Under the pieces are notes generated by a model. That model searched no databases, was not told the origin of the DNA, and saw nothing but the letters and a program-made list of their open reading frames with translations. Shown piece by piece: positions 7,235 to 14,080 of a DNA stretch of 64,000 bases (positions are counted from its first letter, which is position 1; each line of letters begins with the position of its first letter). The translations under genes and the position numbers were made by a program. Origin of the DNA: Hallerella sp963597395 (GTDB lineage Bacteria > Fibrobacterota > Fibrobacteria > Fibrobacterales > Fibrobacteraceae). The stretch covers positions 1 through 64,000 of the forward strand of contig CAVBPX010000001.1 in assembly GCA_963597395.1 (NCBI GenBank), given 5' to 3'.

Positions 7235-8572
7235 TCAATTTGAAGCCGCCGGAGGCGTGTAGGTGAAGCCCTGTTCCTTGAGAGTGTCCCCGGGAGGAAG
7301 GCTCACGTGCACAAACTTGACGTAGTCCTCGGGCGCGGAAGCGCCCGACTTGAGGTTCTTCACCACGAGTTCATCGCCCGGGTAGAAGACGAAGTCCTGT
7401 GTATCCGGCGGCAGGTTGTCCATGAGAACGGCCTCGCAGGAGCTTACCGTCCTGTAGGCGCTCGTTCCGAAGAATCCCACGCGGATGCTGTAGGCCCAGC
7501 AGAGCGTATCGGCCTTGGACGTCTGGGCGTTGTTCGAAACGAGGAAGACCCGTCCGCGGAAGTTCGAAGCCAAAAGAAGCTTCACCGTATCGACCAAAAC
7601 CGTATCGCCCGTGCCGAGGAGAGCGTCCTTTTTGACAAAGGCGGAGACGCCCGAGAGCGGGTTTCCGAGCGAATCCGTTCCGCGGAATTCCACGCGGACG
7701 CTGTCCTGAATAACGCTTGCCGCGGGAGCCGGAACGCGGAAGACGCCGTTCGAATCGGAGAAAGCCTGGGCGACAAAGCCGTCACCGGAGAGGACCGAAA
7801 GCCCGTAGAGATCCGTGACGACGTGAACGGACGCGCCGACGACCGGCCTTCCCTTTTCGTTTACGACAACGCCCGAAAGAACGTTCCCCTGGATAGGCTC
7901 CTTTTCGGAGAGGTTCCAGCGGAGGCTTCCGATGTCGAGCGTATCGCCCGAGTTAAGCAGAACGGGCAGCTTGCGCGTAATGACCGAGTCCGCATACCCA
8001 AAGGTCCGGAGCTTTGAAACGGCTCCCGAATCCGCCGGAGTGACCGTGAGAAGGAAGTCTCCCTCGGGGACAAAAAGCGCAAACGAGTCCGGAGCAAAAA
8101 GATCCGCCTGGAACGTCGTGGAATCGAGAAGCACAATAAAGTGCGAACCCATCCAGAGAGCGGAATCGCCGGAGTATTCGAGATTTCCGCGGAGAACCGC
8201 CGGCTTTTGAAGCCTGACGCGGAGGGGTACGCCGGCGTTTACGGCCACGTTCCGAAGCAGTTCCACCTGCATGGAATCCTCGGACGCCGCCTCATACCGG
8301 AACTCGACGTTTACCGTATCCGCAACGGAGCTGTCAAAGGCGAAGTTTCCGGAAGCGTCTGTCGAGGTTTCAAGATAGGCAACGGGATACCCGAACCTTG
8401 CGGCGACCTGCCGCACGAGGACGCCGCTCGCAAGCGAGCTGTCCGAAAGCAGCACCGTTCCGGCAATGGTGTTTTCCGTATCGGTCGCTGTTCCCGAAAC
8501 CTTTGTTTCCGAGCAGGAGCAGGCAAGAAGGCAAAGGAGCCAAAGTGTCAAAAGGCGATTAAACTTCTTCAT
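7235..8572 (-). CDS. Lipoprotein with carboxypeptidase-regulatory-like domains
   Basis: A 445-residue exported protein. The N-terminus MKKFNRLLTLWLLCLLACSC is a type II signal peptide with lipidation Cys near residue 18. Two or more stretches look like CarboxypepD_reg / transthyretin-like folds: GTVLLSDSSLASGVLVR at about residue 38 and GVVVNEKGRPVVGASVHV at about residue 235. These are beta-sandwich modules common in surface and adhesive proteins. The gene starts inside the end of a TIGR02147 gene (14-nt overlap) with ribosome site GGAG, so the two are co-expressed. TIGR02147 genes in Fibrobacter often precede such exported proteins. The ligand is unknown. Confidence 0.75.
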   Translation of the reverse strand: MKKFNRLLTLWLLCLLACSCSETKVSGTATDTENTIAGTVLLSDSSLASGVLVRQVAARFGYPVAYLETSTDASGNFAFDSSVADTVNVEFRYEAASEDSMQVELLRNVAVNAGVPLRVRLQKPAVLRGNLEYSGDSALWMGSHFIVLLDSTTFQADLFAPDSFALFVPEGDFLLTVTPADSGAVSKLRTFGYADSVITRKLPVLLNSGDTLDIGSLRWNLSEKEPIQGNVLSGVVVNEKGRPVVGASVHVVTDLYGLSVLSGDGFVAQAFSDSNGVFRVPAPAASVIQDSVRVEFRGTDSLGNPLSGVSAFVKKDALLGTGDTVLVDTVKLLLASNFRGRVFLVSNNAQTSKADTLCWAYSIRVGFFGTSAYRTVSSCEAVLMDNLPPDTQDFVFYPGDELVVKNLKSGASAPEDYVKFVHVSLPPGDTLKEQGFTYTPPAASN

Positions 8573-9443
8573 CGTGTTCTCCTTCGTCGGCGGAACTTAT
8601 GCCCGAACCTTCCCCCACGGCCGGAAGCTTTTCAAGCTCCTTGGACAGCGGAAAGAACTGGACGTTCAGTTCACAGATCATCGTCTCGTGTTCATCCGAG
8701 CGGACAATATCGACAATTTCCTTCCGGAAAGTGTCAATTTTGTGGATGATGCGTTCGAGGCCTAGCGGCGAAACGCTCATCGTCGTGCAGGAGACGTTGC
8801 GACGTTCCGTACTAAAATAGTCAACGGACGCCTTGCCGAGGTCCATCATCTTTTTTTGAAAGTCGTGTACAATGAACGGCGGAATTTCGCGGCCGCTCGT
8901 AATCGTCTTGTTGACGGACCGCCAATAGCCGTTTTCCTTTTCGATAAGGCCCAGTTCGGACAAAAGCTTTATCGACTGCTTTGCCTGCGGAACCGTAATC
9001 CGCGGATTGAGGAAGAGCGCCAGGTCCTGGTAGTTGTCGGAGACGTTCAGAACAGAAAGCGCCTCGCGGACCGCGACGTAATACCATTCCCTGTAATACT
9101 CGATTTGCTTGCGGGAAAGCGCCTTGGTCGTCTTCGGGAGAAGCGCGGACATCTGCTCAAAGATGGTCTGCTTGGATTCCGGAGTCTCCGCATGGGTAAA
9201 ATCGACCATCAGGCTAAAGTAGCGACCTTCCTTTTCGGAAAGTCCCAGCGCATGGATAAACTTCGGAACCATTTGCGGGGTGAGAGACTTTCGTCCCTTC
9301 ACGAGGTCGAGGTAAAAGCCGCTCGACGTATAGCCCGCACGCTTTGCAAAGGCGCGATAGGAAAAATACCGCTGCACCGACTTGCGATACTCGTAATAAT
9401 CCTGCAAATACTTTCTGTAATTGTAATAGGCAAAGACGTTCAT
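8559..9443 (-). CDS. TIGR02147 family protein (Fibrobacter-type putative regulator)
   Basis: A 294-residue cytosolic protein beginning MNVFAYYNYRKYLQDYYEYRK, with FSYRAFAKRAGYTSSGFYLDLVKGRKSLTP at residues 27-56. That is the hallmark of TIGR02147, a family expanded in Fibrobacter. The N-terminal part reads like a helix-turn-helix; the rest is of unknown fold and has a winged-helix-like segment (AKQSIKLLSELGLIEKENGYW). The predicted role is regulation of the neighbouring exported lipoprotein, which is inference from position. Six Met/Asp/Glu-rich residues close the C-terminus. The start ATG at 9443 has no strong ribosome site. Confidence 0.85.
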   Translation of the reverse strand: MNVFAYYNYRKYLQDYYEYRKSVQRYFSYRAFAKRAGYTSSGFYLDLVKGRKSLTPQMVPKFIHALGLSEKEGRYFSLMVDFTHAETPESKQTIFEQMSALLPKTTKALSRKQIEYYREWYYVAVREALSVLNVSDNYQDLALFLNPRITVPQAKQSIKLLSELGLIEKENGYWRSVNKTITSGREIPPFIVHDFQKKMMDLGKASVDYFSTERRNVSCTTMSVSPLGLERIIHKIDTFRKEIVDIVRSDEHETMICELNVQFFPLSKELEKLPAVGEGSGISSADEGEHDEEV

Positions 9444-9614
9444 ACGTGATAAAGATACATTTTACTTTTTTCCCGGGAACACTTCCCTTTTGTAAAGTTT
9501 CTTCCAAAAAGGCGAAATTTTTCAAAAAAGAACACTTCGGGAACATTTTCGAATTTTGAGGGGATACGGTTCGTCATATTTTTGCCTATTTTTGAGGAAC
9601 ACCCAATCCCATCT

Positions 9615-9655
9615 GGATCCCGTTCTGCACAAAGGACGGGATTCTTTTTATTTTA
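9615..9655 (+). terminator. Terminator-like hairpin just before the 9663 start codon
   Basis: ATCCCGT (9617-9623) pairs with ACGGGAT (9636-9642) around a 12-nt loop and is followed by TCTTTTTATTTT. It ends 8 nt before the ATG of the next plus-strand gene. No plus-strand gene lies just upstream, so it would end only transcripts started in 9444-9610 or read-through over the regulator. It may act as an attenuator in the leader of the downstream gene. Confidence 0.65.
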
Positions 9656-9662
9656 GGGGGCA

Positions 9663-10433
9663 ATGGAACACGTCAAGCGATTTTTTTCGAAATCCCTCCG
9701 CCTGGTTGCGATTTTTGCACTGATTTACCTCTGCATGCTCTTTTATATGGCCGTTTCGGAACGCCGCTACGCGTTTCCGCGGGCCCCGTCCGACGAGGCG
9801 AGCGCAAAGGCCCTTGCGGAGAACGCCGTCCTGTGCGAAGCTCCCGACGGAAAGAAGCTCGAAGGCTGGATTCTGAACGACTCCCTTCCGAACACCGTGC
9901 TGTATTTTGCGGATGCGGGCGAGGACGCTTCGACGTTTTTGCGGAACGCCTCCAAAATTTCGTCCGTTCGCATGGTCGCGTTCAACTACCGCGGTTCGGC
10001 CGGAAGCGAAGGCACGCCGGGCGAAAAGTTTTACGCGGAAGACATCGGCCGGATGATTGCCTGCTCGGGCGGCGAGCCGAAGGTTCTTCTCGGGCACGGC
10101 GTCGGAGCCATTGCCGCCTACAATTTTCACAAAAATGTTCCGAATGCGACGGCGATTCTTGTAGATCCGGCGGAGAGCTACACGGCAAGGCTTTCGAACC
10201 GCTACCGGATTTTCTTTCCGAAGTTCCTCGGACGCACCAAGACCCGGATGGAGTTTTCGCTGGAAGACGCCGGTCTAAAAAAGGCGACGGTCGTCCTTGA
10301 CGATCCGCGGCGCGAGCCTCTATCGCGGGAACTGCTCGAAGCCCGCCCCGACCGTTTTGAGGTCGTCCGTCGAAGCGGAGCTTCCCTTCTCGACGTTCTG
10401 GATTCCCTTATCGAAAAATCGTGCACAAACTAA
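9663..10433 (+). CDS. Membrane-anchored alpha/beta-hydrolase-fold protein lacking the catalytic Ser
   Basis: A 256-residue protein with an N-terminal membrane anchor (residues about 12-30, LRLVAIFALIYLCMLFYMAV) and an alpha/beta-hydrolase-like body. The segment FNYRGSAGSEGTP (108-119) matches the NYRGxGxSxG loop of the BEM46/YfhR group. The nucleophile elbow reads GHGVG (144-148), so the Ser of GxSxG is replaced by Gly146, and no His is seen in the expected C-terminal GH position. It is therefore probably a non-catalytic member. The start has GGGGG 2-6 nt upstream, with a hairpin before it. An inverted-repeat element begins 1 nt after the stop codon. Confidence 0.7.
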   Translation: MEHVKRFFSKSLRLVAIFALIYLCMLFYMAVSERRYAFPRAPSDEASAKALAENAVLCEAPDGKKLEGWILNDSLPNTVLYFADAGEDASTFLRNASKISSVRMVAFNYRGSAGSEGTPGEKFYAEDIGRMIACSGGEPKVLLGHGVGAIAAYNFHKNVPNATAILVDPAESYTARLSNRYRIFFPKFLGRTKTRMEFSLEDAGLKKATVVLDDPRREPLSRELLEARPDRFEVVRRSGASLLDVLDSLIEKSCTN

Positions 10434-10434
10434 C

Positions 10435-10505
10435 GGCCACCTCTAAAAATTCATTTTCAAAAATTTGGTTGCATTTTCCCCTCCAAAACAATTTTTAGAG
10501 GTTCC
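10435..10505. mobile_element. MITE-like inverted-repeat element, 71-bp copy
   Basis: Ends CACCTCTAAAAATT and AATTTTTAGAGG are inverted repeats. The left 39 nt are nearly identical to the left arm of the 161-bp element inside mtaB at 14472. CTAAC occurs on both sides (10430-10434 and 10506-10510), a possible target duplication that includes the stop codon of the preceding gene. However, a CTAA also follows the copy at 54633, so these bases may belong to the element. It has no coding capacity. Confidence 0.75.
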
Positions 10506-10586
10506 CTAACGGCGTTATCTTGTCCGCAATCCGTTATTTTGTTAGATTGTTTCCGTCAGGAATTTTAACCTCAAGGACGCTTTTAT

Positions 10587-11228
10587 ATGGAAACGTACAA
10601 GGTCAGAATGGATATTCGCGGATTCGTCCGCTTTTCCAAGGAACTCGCCGAAAAGTTCAAGCTGAAAAACTTTCCCTACGCCGATGTCTTTATCGACAAG
10701 GCCGGTTCGCGGATTGCAATCGTCCCGACTGCAAAAATCAAGACGACCTCGTTCCGGATGCTTCCCTCGAACGATACGTACCTCCTTTTTCTCCGCGGCG
10801 CGATGAAGAGCGTCGGAATTCCCGTCGTCTCGGGAGAAGTCGTCCTGTCCAAGGAAGGCGACAAGTTTATTCTTCAAAAGAAGGGAGCCCGCAAAACGGG
10901 CGATTTCGAAACCTACGCGTGCCGCAATTCCGCAGGGCTTCCGATGATTTCCATCGACCCGCGCGGAACGATGATTCTCGACAAGCGCTGCATCATGGCC
11001 CTCAATACGGAAAAGAACGCCACGATGTCGCCCGAGTATGACGCTAGGAAAAAAACTTTCAGGCTCACGTTCGGCAAAAAGGGTCTCATCAACGTCCGCA
11101 CCATCGAGAGCCACGCGAGCCTTTCGATGATGGGAACCTTCCACGCTTTTGGCGTCAAGCTTCCAGAGTCTCACATGCGCCTTTCGGTCCAGATTGAAGG
11201 GAACGTCATGACGTTCAGGATGGTATAA
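10587..11228 (+). CDS. Unrecognised 213-aa cytosolic protein
   Basis: Begins METYKVRMDIRGFVRFSKELAEKF and has no signal peptide or membrane segment. Composition is basic and beta-rich, with short strands separated by Gly and charged turns (SRIAIVPTAKIK, DARKKTFRLTFGKKG). I see no catalytic motif. AAGGA lies 10 nt before the ATG. The next gene starts 1 nt after its stop, so the pair is probably translated together. Codon usage is like the neighbours, which supports a real gene. Confidence 0.7.
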   Translation: METYKVRMDIRGFVRFSKELAEKFKLKNFPYADVFIDKAGSRIAIVPTAKIKTTSFRMLPSNDTYLLFLRGAMKSVGIPVVSGEVVLSKEGDKFILQKKGARKTGDFETYACRNSAGLPMISIDPRGTMILDKRCIMALNTEKNATMSPEYDARKKTFRLTFGKKGLINVRTIESHASLSMMGTFHAFGVKLPESHMRLSVQIEGNVMTFRMV

Positions 11229-11229
11229 T

Positions 11230-11649
11230 ATGGTCGAAATTTTCAAGGTCTTCTATTCTACGCACTACAACTTTGCGGCGCTGTCGCTCCTCCTGCTCCT
11301 TCTCGTCATCTTCCTTTTGACGAAAAAGAATTTCAAGTGGAGCATCGTCTTCCTTGCCGTCATCGTCGTCATCAACCTGTTCATTTGGCAGCGCACAAAC
11401 GGAAAGGTCTGGACACTCACTGAAATTCCGGAAGAGACAAATTCCTGGAACACGCCGCAGCCCGTGACATACAAGTTCTACGCCCCGGATCACTGGAAAG
11501 TCAAGACCGAGGACGGCGAGGAAATTCACTGGTGCTGGGTCGAAACCTACCACGAAAAGTTCCTCTCGATAGACTTTGTCGATAAGCTCTGGGGCACCAA
11601 GGAAGCGAAAAAGCTTCGCGAAGCCTCGGAAGAGCGCCTCAACCAGTAA
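11230..11649 (+). CDS. Unrecognised small membrane protein (two TM segments)
   Basis: A 139-residue protein with two hydrophobic segments at about residues 16-31 (ALSLLLLLLVIFLLT) and 38-53 (IVFLAVIVVINLFIWQ). A polar domain with WNTPQPVTYKFYAPDHWKV follows and ends in a charged helix. The topology suggests a hairpin anchor with a soluble C-terminal domain. It is coupled to the preceding gene (1-nt gap) and followed by a strong hairpin. The family is not recognised. Confidence 0.65.
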   Translation: MVEIFKVFYSTHYNFAALSLLLLLLVIFLLTKKNFKWSIVFLAVIVVINLFIWQRTNGKVWTLTEIPEETNSWNTPQPVTYKFYAPDHWKVKTEDGEEIHWCWVETYHEKFLSIDFVDKLWGTKEAKKLREASEERLNQ

Positions 11650-11688
11650 GAGACCTTAAAAATCCTCGTTTTGAGGACGGTTCATTTC

Positions 11689-11721
11689 AATGCCCCCAAT
11701 TTTTTCTAAATTGGGGGCATT
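11689..11721 (+). terminator. Strong hairpin ending the 10587-11649 unit
   Basis: A perfect 14-bp stem, AATGCCCCCAATTT with AAATTGGGGGCATT, encloses a 5-nt loop. Only a weak T-rich tail (CATTTAT) follows. It stands between the previous gene and yajC, so it is likely a terminator. Confidence 0.65.
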
Positions 11722-11742
11722 CATTTATACCAAAGGATTTAT

Positions 11743-12108
11743 ATGAAAATTTCCGCCCTTTTCGCCCTCGTTCTTGCCGCCTCCGCCTTTGCCCAGGACG
11801 CCGCGCCTGCCACGCAGCAACAAGGCGGTTCCATGTTCATGGGACTTCTCCCGTTCATTTTGATGTTCGTCGTCATGTACCTCTTCTTCATTATGCCGAA
11901 ACAAAAGGAAATGAAGAAGCTCGACGCGATGCGCAAGGCCCTGAAGAAAGGCGACCAGGTGCTGACTTCCGCCGGAATCATCGGCACCGTTGCAAACATC
12001 GAAGGGACGGTCGTCACCGTCAGGACCGGAACCGATACCAAGATCGATTTTGAACAGGCCGCCATTCTCCGCGTCCTGAATGCGGAAGAAAAGAAAGCGG
12101 CAAAATAA
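11743..12108 (+). CDS. yajC: Preprotein translocase accessory subunit YajC
   Basis: A 121-residue protein that associates with SecDF and the Sec channel. The body has the YajC pattern: one membrane segment (LLPFILMFVVMYLFFIMP, about residues 45-62), then PKQKEMKKLDAMRKALKKGDQVLTSAGIIGTV. The N-terminus MKISALFALVLAASAFAQ looks like an additional cleavable signal peptide, which many YajC proteins lack. The stop codon shares one base with the def start (TAATG). Confidence 0.95.
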   Translation: MKISALFALVLAASAFAQDAAPATQQQGGSMFMGLLPFILMFVVMYLFFIMPKQKEMKKLDAMRKALKKGDQVLTSAGIIGTVANIEGTVVTVRTGTDTKIDFEQAAILRVLNAEEKKAAK

Positions 12109-12668
12109 TGGCCATTCTGGATATTAAGATTTACGGGAATCCCGCGCTCCGCGAAAAGTGCGCGCCCGTCGAAGCGATTACGCCCGAACTTTTGACGCTC
12201 GCGCACGATATGCTCGAAACGATGTATGAGGCGGGCGGAGTCGGACTTGCCGCTCCGCAAGTGGGAAAGAGCATGCGCCTCGTCGTCATTGACCCGGCAA
12301 GGCCCGACGAGGAAGAACCTCCCGCGCCGCGAATCATCTTTAACCCGACCTGGGGCGCGGAAGCCGACTCCAAGGACGTTCCCTATGACGAGGGATGCCT
12401 TTCCGTTCCGGACGTGTTCTGCAACGTCAACCGGCCCGGTAAAATCTGGATTCGCTACACGAACGAAAACGGAGAGACGGTCGAGGAACACAACATCGAA
12501 GGCCTTCTCTGCCGCTGCTTTCAGCACGAAACGGATCATCTCGACGGAAAACTCTTTGTGGATGTCATCTCGACGGCAGACCGTGAACTCAACCGTTCGC
12601 GTCTCCGCGACATGGTAAAAAAAGAGAAGAAAAAGATCGAATCCCAAAAAACGGGAAAAAGACGATGA
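12108..12668 (+). CDS. def: Peptide deformylase
   Basis: A 186-residue metalloenzyme that removes the formyl group from nascent N-termini. The three family motifs are present: GVGLAAPQVG (46-53 core), EGCLS with metal ligand Cys97, and HETDH (140-144) with two His ligands and the catalytic Glu. The C-terminus carries an extra Lys/Arg-rich tail. It overlaps yajC by 1 nt and the next gene by 4 nt. Confidence 0.97.
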   Translation: MAILDIKIYGNPALREKCAPVEAITPELLTLAHDMLETMYEAGGVGLAAPQVGKSMRLVVIDPARPDEEEPPAPRIIFNPTWGAEADSKDVPYDEGCLSVPDVFCNVNRPGKIWIRYTNENGETVEEHNIEGLLCRCFQHETDHLDGKLFVDVISTADRELNRSRLRDMVKKEKKKIESQKTGKRR

Positions 12669-14080
12669 AAAGATTTCCGCTGCTCCTTCTCGCCATCGGA
12701 CTTACAAGCTGTGCGCCGCTGCCGCCGCTTGTGACCGACCCGATTGACGAACCGAAGGCGGCGGAAAACGCTTCGCCTGCCCAGGAAAGCGCAAGCGTCC
12801 AAGAGAAAGCACCCGCAAGCGATTCCGTTACTTTCGAAGTCCTTCCGGATTCCGCGGCAAAGGATTCGACGGTCCTCGAAGAGGCGTTTACGCCGATTGC
12901 CCCGGCGAGCGCGGAAGCCCTCCCCAAATCCGAGACTCCAAAGGCCTACCCCGCAATGGAACTTTCCGAAGAGCAGCAAAGGGACTTTCGCGTGGGAATT
13001 CTCGTCGGAGTTTCCAAGGCGGAAGTTTCCGGAGAGCGCTACGCGGTGAGCCTCCACGAAAAAGATTCTTCAAGGGACTTCCGGTCGGGAACCCTGAAAC
13101 TTTCGCCCAAAAAGGAGCAGGTCCAGTATGGGACTCTCACGGCGGACTCCGTCTGGATTCTTCCGGGCGACTCTTCGAAACTTTCGGTCGGCGGCAAGGA
13201 ATACCGCGGAAAAATTCTCGTCGTAAACAACGGCAAGAATTTAACGGTCGTCAACGTTCTCCCGATCGAAGACTATCTGAAGGGCGTCGTCCCGCACGAG
13301 ATTGGAAAGCTCGACGAAAGCATGTTCGAGGCTCTCAAGGTGCAGGCCGTCGCCGCAAGAACCTATGCCTACCGCCACTTCAATTCCAGGGTCTCGCAAG
13401 GCTTTGACGTCTATGCGACGGTCCAGGACCAAGTGTATAACGGAAGCTCGGGCGAATCCCCGCTCACGAATGCGGCCATCGATTCGACTAAAGGAATCGT
13501 TTTAACCTACGACGAAAAGCTCATCGAGGCGTATTACCATTCCACGTGCGGCGGCTACACGGAGGGCGTCGAAACCTGGGGACTTTCCCCGGTTCCCTAC
13601 CTAAGAAGCCAGAACGATATGAAGAACGCGGATTCGGCCTGGTGCACGGGACCGCACTCCGCATGGAAAAAAGTCTATAGCGAAAAAGAACTTGTGACGA
13701 TGTTCAAGCGCAACTTCAAGGAAGCCCGCGCCGAAGGAAAGTCGAACTTTGGCGGCATCCAGCAAATAGAAATCAAGTCGAAGTTTCCGGGAGGCCGCGT
13801 AAACGAACTCGAAGTTTTGACGGACAAGGGAATTTTTACCGTCCGCGGAGACCGCACGCGCTGGCTTTTCAAGGAAGGTTCCAAGATTCTATCCTCGTCC
13901 AAGTTCGACATAGAAAAGAACGGAAAGGTCTGGGTGATTGACGGTTCCGGTTTTGGGCACGGAATCGGAATGTGTCAAATGGGAACGCGCGAAAGGGCAA
14001 AGGCCGGTCAGCGCTTTGACGAAATTCTCCTCGCCTACTATCCCGGAACCGTCCTCCAATGCATTCAAAACGCCGAGTAG
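12665..14080 (+). CDS. SpoIID/LytB-domain lipoprotein
   Basis: A 471-residue exported protein with a lipoprotein signal peptide (MKRFPLLLLAIGLTSCAPLPP, Cys near residue 16). A Ala/Ser/Glu-rich linker runs to about residue 100. The SpoIID/LytB domain then includes VLPIEDYLKGVVPHEIG near residue 199, EALKVQAVAARTYAY, and a C-terminal GFGHGIGMCQMG motif. Family members cleave denuded peptidoglycan glycans or stimulate amidases, so a role in cell-wall remodelling at the envelope is likely. It overlaps def by 4 nt and mtaB by 22 nt. Confidence 0.88.
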   Translation: MKRFPLLLLAIGLTSCAPLPPLVTDPIDEPKAAENASPAQESASVQEKAPASDSVTFEVLPDSAAKDSTVLEEAFTPIAPASAEALPKSETPKAYPAMELSEEQQRDFRVGILVGVSKAEVSGERYAVSLHEKDSSRDFRSGTLKLSPKKEQVQYGTLTADSVWILPGDSSKLSVGGKEYRGKILVVNNGKNLTVVNVLPIEDYLKGVVPHEIGKLDESMFEALKVQAVAARTYAYRHFNSRVSQGFDVYATVQDQVYNGSSGESPLTNAAIDSTKGIVLTYDEKLIEAYYHSTCGGYTEGVETWGLSPVPYLRSQNDMKNADSAWCTGPHSAWKKVYSEKELVTMFKRNFKEARAEGKSNFGGIQQIEIKSKFPGGRVNELEVLTDKGIFTVRGDRTRWLFKEGSKILSSSKFDIEKNGKVWVIDGSGFGHGIGMCQMGTRERAKAGQRFDEILLAYYPGTVLQCIQNAE

